Source: Ornithomonoglobus_A sp045532455 (GTDB lineage: Bacteria > Bacillota > Clostridia > UBA1381). From it: a stretch of DNA of 64,000 bases. Position 1 is the stretch's first letter; every line of letters starts with the position of its first letter. Shown one piece after another: positions 44,269 through 53,077 of the stretch. A program made the translations under genes and the position numbers. The DNA is taken from positions 1-64,000 of the forward strand of contig JAZSFX010000010.1 of assembly GCA_045532455.1 (NCBI GenBank), given 5' to 3'. The notes beneath the pieces were generated by a model. The model made no database searches. It saw only the letters and a program-made list of their open reading frames with translations, and was not told where the DNA came from.

Positions 44269-45627
44269 CTAAATCCTTTCACAAACGCTGATTAACCCGT
44301 CATTTAAACCCGTTACCAATGCGCCATTTTTTTCGTTTTCTTTTATGTACTCTATTACCTCTTTTTTTATTATCTCACCCTCGTACAAAACGGGGATTCC
44401 GGGCGGATATATTGTTACAGTAGCTCCGCTCATTTTGCCAATGCTTTTTTCTATATCCACCTCTGTAGTTTTGTTTGCGTGAGCAATAAATGGCAAAATT
44501 TCTTCGTTATGCTCTATATTTATTATACACTTTTTAGTGTCCCTTTTTTGTGTCTGCGCTAAAATTTTATTAAGTGCATTTTTAAGCTTATCAAGCTCGT
44601 TTTGTGTGTTTGATGGCGTTACAATAAGCACAATGGCATTCATTGTTGCCATTTCTATGTCTATACTATAATTTTCGCAAAGCTCTTTACCAACATCAAA
44701 GCCTAATATATTGTAATTATCAAAGCACAGCACAAGTCTTGTAGTATCATCATTTTCTAAAAATTCAATATCCGTTGTGTTTTTTATTGAAGTTTTAAAA
44801 TCTTCACACATCCTTATTGTTTTATCCCACATAGCACCGTCATCAAGTTGTGCCCTTGCAATATCTGCAGACGCTGCAATCATATACGACGGACTCGAAG
44901 AATGAAGCATATTAAGTGTTTTCTCCACTCGTTTCGGGGACACTAAATTGCTCTTTATGTGAAGAAATGCCGCACCCGTCAGGGCATTCAAAGTCTTGTG
45001 TGCACTCTGGCACGACATATCTGCCCCTTGCTCTATTGCAGTTTTTGGGAGGTTATTGCTTGCTATAAAATGCGCACCGTGTGCCTCGTCAACTATAAGG
45101 GGAATACCGTAGCTATGGCACTCCTCAGCAATTTTAGAAATATCCGAACACACACCGTAATAGTTGGGTGAGGTTACAATGCACGCCTTAATGTCAGGGT
45201 TTTCTTTTAATATTTTTGATATTCCAACTGTTTTTGTTGGTAGATTATTCTTGTACTCCTTGGGTAACAATCTTATTTTTATTCCCATAAGTGCACAGAT
45301 ATTTACAACACTCATATGACAATCTGCTGAGGCAAGTAATGTGTCTCCGACATTTAAAACCGAACATAACATTGTGTGGATTGCAGTTGTGGAACCGCTT
45401 GTTAAAATAAAGCTTTTATCTGCTTTATACGTTTTTGTAAGTAACTCGAGTGATTCTTTTGCATACTCACCGGGGTGGAACAAATCCTCTGTTTTTTCAA
45501 GCTCGGTAGTATCGCAGTTTAAAAGCTCGCTAACAAGACCGACACCGTTTTTGTGTCCCGGCATTGCAAAAAATATTCTGTTTTGGTTGTGATAATCAAT
45601 TAGTCTTGTATAAAGCGGTGTTTCCAT
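44269..45627 (-). CDS. Orn/Lys/Arg decarboxylase-family PLP enzyme
   Basis: 452 residues. N-terminal MPGHKNG, then the fold-type I core with SGSTTAIH, IVDEAHGAH and the PLP lysine in CQSAHKTLNALTGAAFLH. The C-terminal domain carries GATVTIYPPGIPVLYEGE. This is the short form (no N-terminal wing domain) found as YaaO/SpeA-like proteins in Firmicutes. Candidates are arginine, lysine or ornithine decarboxylation for polyamines; the family alone does not settle which. No other polyamine gene is nearby. recD2 follows after 7 bp. Confidence 0.88.
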   Translation of the reverse strand: METPLYTRLIDYHNQNRIFFAMPGHKNGVGLVSELLNCDTTELEKTEDLFHPGEYAKESLELLTKTYKADKSFILTSGSTTAIHTMLCSVLNVGDTLLASADCHMSVVNICALMGIKIRLLPKEYKNNLPTKTVGISKILKENPDIKACIVTSPNYYGVCSDISKIAEECHSYGIPLIVDEAHGAHFIASNNLPKTAIEQGADMSCQSAHKTLNALTGAAFLHIKSNLVSPKRVEKTLNMLHSSSPSYMIAASADIARAQLDDGAMWDKTIRMCEDFKTSIKNTTDIEFLENDDTTRLVLCFDNYNILGFDVGKELCENYSIDIEMATMNAIVLIVTPSNTQNELDKLKNALNKILAQTQKRDTKKCIINIEHNEEILPFIAHANKTTEVDIEKSIGKMSGATVTIYPPGIPVLYEGEIIKKEVIEYIKENEKNGALVTGLNDGLISVCERI

Positions 45628-45674
45628 ACTATATCCCTTTTATTCCTAAGATTACTGTTACTTACATAAAACTC

Positions 45675-45777
45675 TTTGGAAAAATTTGTAAGGAGATTGT
45701 TATTTTTCAGAGCGCAGTCGTACAAAGGTACTTCAAGCTCTGAAAAATGATAAGATTCTCTTCAAATTTTTTCAAAG
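45675..45777. repeat. Long imperfect palindrome between mnmE and the decarboxylase gene
   Basis: Left arm 45675-45713 and right arm 45737-45777 are complementary over about 38 bp with a few mismatches and gaps; the innermost 12 bp (TTTTTCAGAGC-type) are perfect. The 23-nt loop itself contains GTAC-AAAG-GTAC. It fills most of the gap and stops right before the mnmE stop codon. It may act as a terminator or be a small palindromic mobile relic. Confidence 0.7.
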
Positions 45778-47151
45778 CTACTTGCCGACACAGAAGTTGT
45801 GAAATATTTTACTTACTATATCGTCCGATACTGTTTCGCCCGTTATTTCGCCTAAGGCATCCATTGCCATATTCATATCTATCGAGGCTATATCCTGAGG
45901 CATTCCGTCCTTTAGTGCATCAACTGCTCTTTTAAGAGCCTCATATGCCTCGCAAAGTGCACCTATATGACGCATATTTGTTATTATAGCACCATCACCT
46001 TGTGTTAGTTTATCGAGCTTGTATATATTTTTTATACACTTCGAAAGCTCGTCAATTCCCTTTAAGGTTTTTGCACTTATTTCTATAATCGGGCTGTTTT
46101 TGTGTCCCTCCAATTTGTGAGCAAAATCACACGACGAAATATCGGTTTTGTTTATTAATATTATGCGGTTTTTATTACTTGTGGTATTTAGAACTTCAAT
46201 ATCCTCCTGAGTTAACTTTTCCGACGCATCAAGCACCACTATAACAAGGTCTGCATCGTCTATGGACTGTATTGAACGTTCAACGCCGATTTTTTCTACA
46301 ACGTCATCGGTATCGTGTATTCCGGCAGTATCTATAAGCACAAGTGGAACACCATCAAGATTTACTCTTTCCTCTATAATATCCCTTGTTGTGCCTGCAA
46401 TTTCGGTTACTATTGCTCTGTCTGTTCCTGACAGGGCATTCATAAGCGACGACTTGCCGGCATTCGGCTTACCAACAATAGCGGTACGTATTCCGCCGCT
46501 TATTATCTTACCGTTATGTGCGCTATCAAGCAGTTTTTTCACGTTTATGGCACATTCCTCGGTTATATTTAATATATCATCGTGTGTTATATCTTCGAGG
46601 TCTTCATCTGGATAGTCTATTGTAACCTGCATTTGTGCACCAAGATACAAAAGTCTCTCTCTTATATCGTGTATTTTTTGTGAGAGCACGCCCTCAAGCT
46701 GTGATAGCGCATTTTTTCTCGAAAGGTCGTTTTGTGCATTAATAATATCAATTACCGCCTCTGCTTGCGAGAGGTCAATCCGACCATTTAAGAATGCGCG
46801 CTTTGTAAACTCACCCGGCTCTGCCATGTGCGCACCTGCACGTATGATTGCATCGAGCACATTATGAGTTGTGCGCACTCCGCCATGGGTGGTTATTTCT
46901 ACTGTATTCTCTCTTGTGTATGTTCTTGGGGACAGTAAAACTGTTGCCAATACCTCATCTATTTTTTCACCGTCACTATTTTTTATATAACCGTAGTGGA
47001 CAGTGTGCGACGACACTTCAGAAAGCTTTTCCTTACCAAAAAACACCTTATCGGCAATATTTATGGCATCATCACCGCTGATTCGTATAAGCGCAACTCC
47101 GCCTACTCCCTGAGCAGTAGCTATGGCGGCTATTGTTGTATTTTTGCTCAT
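45778..47151 (-). CDS. mnmE: tRNA-modifying GTPase MnmE
   Basis: 457 residues. The N-terminal tetrahydrofolate-binding domain (1-120) is followed by helices and an inserted G domain with GKPNAGKSSLMNAL, the G2-region IAGTTRDIIEE, DTAGIHDT and NKTD. The C-terminal FCVGK keeps the catalytic Cys (CIGK in most). With MnmG it builds cmnm5U34 in tRNAs. mnmG is usually adjacent, but here the downstream gene is the decarboxylase-like gene and mnmG is not in the window. RBS AAAGGAG. Confidence 0.97.
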   Translation of the reverse strand: MSKNTTIAAIATAQGVGGVALIRISGDDAINIADKVFFGKEKLSEVSSHTVHYGYIKNSDGEKIDEVLATVLLSPRTYTRENTVEITTHGGVRTTHNVLDAIIRAGAHMAEPGEFTKRAFLNGRIDLSQAEAVIDIINAQNDLSRKNALSQLEGVLSQKIHDIRERLLYLGAQMQVTIDYPDEDLEDITHDDILNITEECAINVKKLLDSAHNGKIISGGIRTAIVGKPNAGKSSLMNALSGTDRAIVTEIAGTTRDIIEERVNLDGVPLVLIDTAGIHDTDDVVEKIGVERSIQSIDDADLVIVVLDASEKLTQEDIEVLNTTSNKNRIILINKTDISSCDFAHKLEGHKNSPIIEISAKTLKGIDELSKCIKNIYKLDKLTQGDGAIITNMRHIGALCEAYEALKRAVDALKDGMPQDIASIDMNMAMDALGEITGETVSDDIVSKIFHNFCVGK

Positions 47152-47170
47152 AATTTTCTCCTTTTATGTT

Positions 47171-47213
47171 ATCTTAAAAAAGAGGCTGCAGCAAAAGCCG
47201 CAACCTCTTTTTG
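47171..47213 (-). terminator. Intrinsic terminator between nrdR and mnmE
   Basis: A 14-bp stem with two wobble pairs (AAAGAGGTTGCGGC / GCTGCAGCCTCTTT on the minus strand) and a UUUU loop is followed by a U-tract. It lies 15 bp after the nrdR stop, so mnmE depends on readthrough or its own start point. Confidence 0.85.
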
Positions 47214-47227
47214 ACGAAAGAAAACTC

Positions 47228-47683
47228 CTACTGTTTATCAATTAATCCCTGAAGCTCATTCATAAATGTATGTATGTCGTTAAATCTTTTATATACCGAT
47301 GCAAAACGTACATACGCAACTTCATCAAGACTTTTCAGCTTTTCCATAACCTTTTCGCCTATCATACCGCTTTCTATTTCACGAGTCATAGACTGCATCA
47401 ATTCGCCCTCGATATCGTCTGTAATTTTTTCCATTTGAGCGAGCGAAATAGGCCTTTTTTCACATGCAGTAATTATGCCCTTTAACACCTTTTCACGATT
47501 ATATTGCTGACGTGATTGGTCTTTTTTTATAACTACAAGCGAAAGTGATTCTAATTTTTCGTATGTGGTAAATCTTTTGTTGCACTTTAAGCATTCACGT
47601 CTTCGTCTTATAGCTGATGTTTCATCTGTTGGTCTTGAGTCTATTACCTTACTTTCTCCAAAACCGCAATACGGACACTTCAT
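47228..47683 (-). CDS. nrdR: Transcriptional repressor NrdR
   Basis: 151 residues, exact family length. Zinc ribbon CPYCGFGESKVIDSRP with the second pair in CLKCNKRF, the Arg-rich RRRRECLKC, then the ATP-cone (50-140). It senses dATP/ATP and represses ribonucleotide reductase genes. No nrd gene or clear NrdR box is in the window. It lies 94 bp after ylmC. Confidence 0.97.
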   Translation of the reverse strand: MKCPYCGFGESKVIDSRPTDETSAIRRRRECLKCNKRFTTYEKLESLSLVVIKKDQSRQQYNREKVLKGIITACEKRPISLAQMEKITDDIEGELMQSMTREIESGMIGEKVMEKLKSLDEVAYVRFASVYKRFNDIHTFMNELQGLIDKQ

Positions 47684-47777
47684 AAACCATCCTCCTGTAT
47701 GTAAATTTTAAAACCATTATAACTATAATAATTATAGCTCATTTTCTTAAAATTTGCAAGTATATTTTTATAAAAAA

Positions 47778-48017
47778 TTACAAAGTTTCGAACATTTTTA
47801 CAAGTATAACGTCTTTGCCTACAACCTCTATAAGCTCCCACGGTATAATTACCTCTGTGCCTGTGAGTCGACTCCATAAGCCACCGCGTCTGGGTACTAT
47901 CAAAGCCTCTATATTTCCGCTTTCGTCAGCAAATTCGACGTCCGAAACATAGCCTATCCTCTCGGCAGTGTTGACATTTATAACCTCTTTGTTCTTAAGC
48001 TCATAGCCTCTTGACAT
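47778..48017 (-). CDS. YlmC/YmxH-type PRC-barrel protein
   Basis: 79 residues from the ATG at 48017; an ATG three codons earlier has GGGG only 3 bp before it. A PRC-barrel fold: LKNKEVINVNTAERIGYVSD, then EALIVPRR and EVIIPWELIEVVGKDVILV. Small YlmC/YmxH proteins are typical of spore formers and often lie beside nrdR, as here. Their function is not established. Confidence 0.88.
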   Translation of the reverse strand: MSRGYELKNKEVINVNTAERIGYVSDVEFADESGNIEALIVPRRGGLWSRLTGTEVIIPWELIEVVGKDVILVKMFETL

Positions 48018-48041
48018 ACAAAGCATCAGCCCCTTTTAAAA

Positions 48042-49856
48042 TTATTCCAATACAGGTGCAATCTCTCCCGCATATACGGGCACTTCATATGTAAATATCG
48101 CATTCGGGAAGATTTCGTACATTTCTGCCATGTTCTGTGCTTGTTTTATTGCCCAGCTTATGTCTGTGGCATATTGATGTGTGCCAGGCGATTCGGGATT
48201 CCATATCATATCATAGAGCGTGTTCTGACGGTGCTTGGCATTATTTATATAATTCTCGCTTATCCATTTTGCTCCGCCACGAATGGCCTCCTCAGGCGAG
48301 AACCAGCCCTCCTTATATGCCATTTGCGAGCCGGATAATACCGCTGTATCATCATATGCACCAATGCCGAACATATTATATACTTTTTTACCGTTTACCG
48401 TAACTCCGCTTGCAAGTGTGGATTTTCCGTACCCTGTTTCGTGAAGAGCATGCACAACAAGGTATATCTCGCTAATATTATATGCGTTTGCCGCATCAAT
48501 AAATGCCTGTCCCATGCCTTTGAGAGTTCCTTTATCCTCAAGGTAGCGGTTAAGCTCATCGGCACTTAAACCGTTAGGCCGCAACAGGTCAAGGAATTGG
48601 AATTTATACACACCCGAGCGATAATTTTGCGGATTCATATACTCTAAAACCTGCGCACGTGTTGCAACAGATAACGGATTATTATGTGTCCATATTTTTC
48701 GCGGTGTTGATGTGCTCATCTGTTTATTAAGCGCTTCCTCGAGTGTTGCTGATATGCTTACATACCTTACACTTCCATCACCATAGTATGCCCACACATA
48801 TGAGTTTCCTAAAATGTTTCTTGGTATTTCCTTCGACGACGTTTTTTTATCATATAGCACAAGTGCATTATCGCCACTGCCCTTTAAAACTCTAAGCACA
48901 AACTCATCACTGATACCGTTTGAGGTCTTTACTCTTATGGTGGTTGTTCCCTCCGCTATAGCTTTTATTTTGCCTATGGGCGAAACAGTTGCCACGCCGG
49001 TGTTAGAGCTTGTCCATTTAAGTGTTTTGTCCTTTGCATTTGACGGTATGATTGTTGCTATCATCGAAATTGACTGTCCCTCATCCAAAATAGCACCGTC
49101 TTTGTTTAATATTTCTACCGCCTGCGGCTTTATAATCTTATTAACAACGTTTACAAAGCACTTGGCACTCTTTTTGCCATCTTTTGTTTTTGCAGTAATC
49201 TCTGCCATTCCCTTGCCAATCGGTTTTAGTGTCCCGTTATCGTCAACCACTGCTACTCTCGGATCTGAAGAAGTCCACACAAGAGTTTTGTCTGTGGCGT
49301 CTTCGGGATATATAATGGTTTTTATTTTTTTGTATGAGTCCTCTTTGTTTATTGTTATATTTGCCTCGGGCAGAAATATAGAGCTTACCTCTCTTTTTAC
49401 AGTGAGCTTTGCGTAACATTCATAACCGTTATTCTCAAGTGTTGCTTTTATTATTGCCTCACCCGGTGCTTTTACTTTTATGTCCCCATCCTGTGATATT
49501 TCTCCCACTGCGGTGTTTAGTATTTCGTATTTTACATTTTTGTTATTAAGTGATATGGGGTATATTATTGCTCTTTGCTTTATAATGTTTTCGCCATCTT
49601 TGATTGTATATGTAAGGTTGTCCCACATAAGTCGAATTTGTCCTGTATCCTGCTCTGTTAAAAAGTCGGTGTAGTGGTCAAATCGCCACGAATATTCACC
49701 TACGTAATTTTCCTCTAACTTGTTTTCGTCGCTTAAATCGGTGGTTTTTGTCATTAAAATAAAAGGCACTAAAATAACTGCAACAAAAATAAGTGCCATT
49801 GATATTATTCTCTTTTTTGAAATTTTTTTGAAGTATCTTAGTGAAACTTTACTCAC
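48042..49856 (-). CDS. Membrane-anchored Ig-like and glucosaminidase autolysin
   Basis: 604 residues. One N-terminal membrane helix (about 15-35) anchors a long extracellular part. Bacterial Ig-like (Big_2) domains lie at about 65-155, 155-240 and 243-325 (KTLVWTSSDPRVAVVD and KTLKWTSSNTGVATVS are diagnostic). The C-terminal third is a GH73-type endo-beta-N-acetylglucosaminidase with the likely acid Glu473 in HALHETGYGKS and YNMFGIGAYD. It should cut peptidoglycan glycan strands during growth, separation or spore-related remodelling. It has its own promoter and precedes ylmC. Confidence 0.9.
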   Translation of the reverse strand: MSKVSLRYFKKISKKRIISMALIFVAVILVPFILMTKTTDLSDENKLEENYVGEYSWRFDHYTDFLTEQDTGQIRLMWDNLTYTIKDGENIIKQRAIIYPISLNNKNVKYEILNTAVGEISQDGDIKVKAPGEAIIKATLENNGYECYAKLTVKREVSSIFLPEANITINKEDSYKKIKTIIYPEDATDKTLVWTSSDPRVAVVDDNGTLKPIGKGMAEITAKTKDGKKSAKCFVNVVNKIIKPQAVEILNKDGAILDEGQSISMIATIIPSNAKDKTLKWTSSNTGVATVSPIGKIKAIAEGTTTIRVKTSNGISDEFVLRVLKGSGDNALVLYDKKTSSKEIPRNILGNSYVWAYYGDGSVRYVSISATLEEALNKQMSTSTPRKIWTHNNPLSVATRAQVLEYMNPQNYRSGVYKFQFLDLLRPNGLSADELNRYLEDKGTLKGMGQAFIDAANAYNISEIYLVVHALHETGYGKSTLASGVTVNGKKVYNMFGIGAYDDTAVLSGSQMAYKEGWFSPEEAIRGGAKWISENYINNAKHRQNTLYDMIWNPESPGTHQYATDISWAIKQAQNMAEMYEIFPNAIFTYEVPVYAGEIAPVLE

Positions 49857-49890
49857 AAAACCACCCTTTTAATTTTACTCTTATAATCTG

Positions 49891-49919
49891 ATTTTAAATA
49901 TATAACGGTTAAAAGTCAA
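49891..49919 (-). promoter_or_regulatory. Promoter of the autolysin gene
   Basis: Minus strand TTGACT (49919-49914), 17-bp spacer, TAAAAT (49896-49891), 35 bp before the start codon. Confidence 0.7.
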
Positions 49920-49946
49920 TACATAAAACCAATAATTTAAAAAATG

Positions 49947-50645
49947 TTAAGATTTATCGTCGATTAAATCTGTGTAGTATTTTTCAAGCTCGGGATAGTC
50001 CATAAGAGAACGTCTTCCCAAGGTGGTTATATCATAAACACCTCTGTCCACCTTTTTGAACCATCCGTAAGCGTTCATTTTTAAAATGTTTGCACATTTT
50101 TCGTCTGCGCCCAGCTTTTTCAGCTTTGGCGCATTAAGAGGTCCGTACTTATCGAGTATGCAGGCAATATGTATACACTTTTCGGTATAGGCGGTGGCAA
50201 TTTTTTTGCCTCTTACACCGCCCGTGTTTGTATCTATTGTACGTCCTTCAATTTCTGTTTTTATTTTGTTTAACCTTTGGTAATTCTTCCTTGGAGGATA
50301 AAATTCCTCAGGCTCCAATATTATTTGCGCATAGGAATGAGCGCCCCGTAAAAATACAAATATGATTCCAAGCTCTAATTTTTTTAATAAAAACATAGTG
50401 TCTGCATATGTTTTTGGCGAATAGTTTCGCGGCGTGGGTATTGCAACATAAACATCCGCACCGCTTTTTTGCCGCTCAAGCGCCTGAGTTAAGAGTGCCA
50501 CGCTTAAGTTCTTTTTCATTTCGATTATAATAAGCTCGTCGGCTTTTGTTGCGGTAATGTCGCAACCCTTGACCTCGGCATTTACCTTATAGCCCATATC
50601 TTCAAAAAGCTTTTTTATAGGCTCGTAGAGTTCGGACTCTTTCAT
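49947..50645 (-). CDS. DUF2161 protein, PD-(D/E)XK nuclease-like
   Basis: 232 residues. The first half fits a PD-(D/E)XK core: Glu24, Asp29 in KGCDITA, and Glu42-x-Lys44 in IIIEMKK, with the helix and QALERQKSGADVYVA strand after it. The second half (about 130-232) resembles a winged helix (GPLNAPKLKKLGAD, GVYDIT). DUF2161 proteins are annotated as predicted phosphodiesterases; no function is established. No restriction or recombination partner is adjacent. RBS AAAGGA. Confidence 0.8.
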   Translation of the reverse strand: MKESELYEPIKKLFEDMGYKVNAEVKGCDITATKADELIIIEMKKNLSVALLTQALERQKSGADVYVAIPTPRNYSPKTYADTMFLLKKLELGIIFVFLRGAHSYAQIILEPEEFYPPRKNYQRLNKIKTEIEGRTIDTNTGGVRGKKIATAYTEKCIHIACILDKYGPLNAPKLKKLGADEKCANILKMNAYGWFKKVDRGVYDITTLGRRSLMDYPELEKYYTDLIDDKS

Positions 50646-50685
50646 TTGTTTTTCCTTTCTTTTGATTGTGTTAAATGTCCTTTGC

Positions 50686-50714
50686 GGGACGTCATAAATG
50701 CCGTCCCCTACAAT
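50686..50714 (-). repeat. GTAGGG hairpin repeat, copy A
   Basis: Minus strand TTGTAGGGGACG-gcatttatga-CGTCCC: a GGGACG/CGTCCC stem next to the GTAGGG motif. It lies between the phosphoesterase and DUF2161 genes. Confidence 0.65.
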
Positions 50715-50749
50715 GCTTTGAAAATGGTGAGATTGGCAATTTTATTCGG
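50715..50749. repeat. Dispersed repeat fragment, second copy
   Basis: Matches 20461-20497 at roughly 80% over about 36 bp. It overlaps the stop codon of the phosphoesterase gene and directly adjoins GTAGGG copy A. Confidence 0.55.
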
Positions 50750-51572
50750 ATTTTAATGTTACTACGGTTATTTCGGGTCTATTAAACAATCGCGGTATAA
50801 TCATTGGATTGCCTAACCCCCGGTTTACTATCATTGTTGTATTCTTGTAGGTATATTTTCCGCCAAAATATTTAGGGAAAAACACAGGTTTACCCATGGC
50901 AAAGCTCGAGCGGGGTGCAAATACTCCGCTACCCCAGGGCAGACGGATTTGTCCGCCGTGCATATGTCCTGCAAGAATTAAATCAAAGCCAAAATGCTTA
51001 AGTTCATCGAGAAGATTTGCTCTGTGAAACAACAAAGTGTCAAAAATCTCGGTACGTGATAGCTTTGAAAGTGATTTTTGAACATTCTCGTTTATATTAT
51101 CATTAGAAACGGAGAACGGGTCGTCGATACCGGTAAGTGCTATTTTTTGTCCGTTTCGTTCTAAATAAATTCTTTCATCGTGCAAAGTTTTAACACCAAG
51201 CGCACTTAATTCCTTTTCGAACTCATTGTAATCACTTCGCCATACGTCGTGATTGCCTGTAACCGCATACATTGGCGCTATTTTGGTTAACGTATTGCAA
51301 AGGCTCACCGCCGACATGTACGGTCCTTTATCGTCAGCGAGGTCGCCCGTAGATACAATAATATCAGGATTAAGACGTTTTATTTCCTCACAGATTCCAG
51401 GGAATGGGTCGCAATGGAAATCACTTATCTGCACAATTTTAAAACCGTCAAATTCCTTTGGCAGTTTTGCAGAGGTAATTTCATATTCAGTTGTTTCGAG
51501 ACGGTTGTCGAAACCTCTGGCAACGCACAATACACCGCCGGTAAGCGCAAGAGCCTTTATTATTTTTTTCAT
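50742..51572 (-). CDS. YkuE-type membrane-associated metallophosphoesterase
   Basis: 276 residues with an N-terminal hydrophobic helix (about 5-22), so probably outside-facing or membrane-bound. Metal motifs are QISDFHCD, STGDLADD, VTGNHDVWR, LFHRANLLDEL and AGHMHGGQ. Related proteins (YkuE, YaeI) are exported or membrane-associated phosphodiesterases that may act on phospholipid-type substrates. The stop lies in a dispersed repeat. Confidence 0.88.
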   Translation of the reverse strand: MKKIIKALALTGGVLCVARGFDNRLETTEYEITSAKLPKEFDGFKIVQISDFHCDPFPGICEEIKRLNPDIIVSTGDLADDKGPYMSAVSLCNTLTKIAPMYAVTGNHDVWRSDYNEFEKELSALGVKTLHDERIYLERNGQKIALTGIDDPFSVSNDNINENVQKSLSKLSRTEIFDTLLFHRANLLDELKHFGFDLILAGHMHGGQIRLPWGSGVFAPRSSFAMGKPVFFPKYFGGKYTYKNTTMIVNRGLGNPMIIPRLFNRPEITVVTLKSE

Positions 51573-51658
51573 ATTAATATATCTCTTTCATAAGGATTAG
51601 TGATAAAAAGATTTGCATATTATAGCCTGATTGTTACATTTGTATAATCAATATTATG

Positions 51659-51691
51659 CGGTTCGTCGGAGACCGCCGAACCCTACAATTA
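51659..51691 (-). repeat. GTAGGG hairpin repeat, copy B
   Basis: Minus strand AATTGTAGG-GTTCGGCGGTCTCCGACGAAC: stem GGTTCG/CGAACC extended by CGG/CCG after one mismatched base. It lies between ldh and the phosphoesterase gene; the rest of 51573-51745 shows nothing else. Confidence 0.7.
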
Positions 51692-51745
51692 ATTTGATTA
51701 TATCATAAGTTCTTAAAAATTACAATACACCAAAAAAATTTCCAA

Positions 51746-52687
51746 TTATAAATTGAGTGTTTTAATGCTTTCCTTTAAAGTGTTTGCACTGTCTCTTAAT
51801 CCCTGAAGTTCCTTTTCATCAAATGGGACTTCAAATATATGCTCAACTCCCGTTCCCGAAACCTTGGTGGGAACACTAAGGGCAATATCCGAAATTCCGT
51901 ACTCTCCCGAAAAAATACTCGATACCGTCAGAATAGAATTCTCCTCGCCGGCAATGCACTCTACTATCCTCTCTACTGCAAGGGCTATTGCATAATAGGT
52001 CGCACCCTTTTTTTCGATTATATCATAGGCACTGTGCTTTACCTCCTGATAAATCGCCTCGCGTGCCTTTGGAGTGCATTTTCCAAAGCGTCTTGCGTAT
52101 TCGTCCATATCCATACCAGCTATATTGGTTATACTCCACGCTGCAACCTCACTGTCTCCATGCTCACCTATTACATACGTATGACAGTTTCTTGCATCAA
52201 CGCCTGTGTGTGCAGAGAGCATAAATTTAAGTCTTGAAGTATCAAGCACTGTGCCCGAGCCAATAACCTGATTTTTTGGCAGACCCGAAAGCTTATATGT
52301 GATATACGTTAAAATATCAACCGGATTTGAGACCATTAACAATATTACATCTGACGGTGCATATATCAAAAGTTCTTTGACGATACTTTTTAAAATATCT
52401 GTATTTCTCTTTAGTAAATCGAGTCTTGTTTCTCCTTTGTTCTGATTTGCTCCTGCAGTTATAACAACGATATCTGCATCAGCGCAATCACTCCAATCAC
52501 CTGAATATACATTTACCGGCTTTACAAACGAAACACCGTGCGCCATATCCATTGCATCACCGTACGCTTTATCCTTGTTTATGTCTATTAGAACAATCTC
52601 GTTAAAAAGACCTCCGCACATTATTGTATATGCTGTGGTTGAGCCAACAAAACCTGCACCTACTACTACTATTTTGCCTCTGAACAT
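51746..52687 (-). CDS. ldh: L-lactate dehydrogenase
   Basis: 313 residues. Rossmann motif VVGAGFVGSTTAY; ITAGANQNKGETR with Gln82, the residue that selects pyruvate over oxaloacetate, and Arg88 on the active-site loop; Asp149, Arg152 and catalytic His176 (GEHGDSE). NAD-dependent pyruvate/lactate interconversion in fermentation. The chain is complete and of usual length. RBS AAGGAG. It is divergent from the DUF3343 gene across 120-130 bp without a clear regulator site (no Rex palindrome seen). Confidence 0.95.
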   Translation of the reverse strand: MFRGKIVVVGAGFVGSTTAYTIMCGGLFNEIVLIDINKDKAYGDAMDMAHGVSFVKPVNVYSGDWSDCADADIVVITAGANQNKGETRLDLLKRNTDILKSIVKELLIYAPSDVILLMVSNPVDILTYITYKLSGLPKNQVIGSGTVLDTSRLKFMLSAHTGVDARNCHTYVIGEHGDSEVAAWSITNIAGMDMDEYARRFGKCTPKAREAIYQEVKHSAYDIIEKKGATYYAIALAVERIVECIAGEENSILTVSSIFSGEYGISDIALSVPTKVSGTGVEHIFEVPFDEKELQGLRDSANTLKESIKTLNL

Positions 52688-52819
52688 AATAAATTTCTCC
52701 TTTTTGTTTTTATTTTATTATTTATCATAATACGACTATTTATTCTGCATTTATCACACGCGGTTAAATCTTTTCATATTATATCAATATAAAACTTTTT
52801 AAAAGAGGTGAAAAATAAA

Positions 52820-53077
52820 ATGTATATAGTAACGGGCTCAATAACCTCGGCAGTAAGGTTATCGAAAGCTATCGAAAAATATAGCGGAATTCCGTCTTTG
52901 GTGTTGCATACTCCCTCAAAAATAAAAAACGGGGGTTGCTCATACTGCGTAAAAAGCGATATAAAATCGGTTGATATAGTTTATGATTTGGCTTCACAAA
53001 CAGGTGTGAAGATTAAAAATATATATAACGAAAAACAAGAGAATGGGGGCAGAGTATATTATGATATATCTCGATAA
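52820..53077 (+). CDS. DUF3343 protein (putative Se/S carrier-like)
   Basis: 85 residues from the ATG at 52820 (AGAGG upstream; a GTG four codons earlier is in frame). A small alpha/beta protein with MYIVTGSITSAVRLSKAIEK and a central CSYC pair (Cys40 and Cys43). DUF3343 proteins accompany cysteine desulfurase-like genes in selenium-dependent molybdenum hydroxylase loci and have been proposed as Se/S carriers. Here it overlaps the next gene, an EF2568-type desulfurase, by 17 bp. No selD or molybdenum hydroxylase is in the window. Confidence 0.8.
   Translation: MYIVTGSITSAVRLSKAIEKYSGIPSLVLHTPSKIKNGGCSYCVKSDIKSVDIVYDLASQTGVKIKNIYNEKQENGGRVYYDISR

Noticed and set aside
47680..47877. 65-codon open frame between nrdR and ylmC
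   Set aside because: It overlaps the C-terminal part of the well-supported ylmC-type gene in another frame and has no family features.
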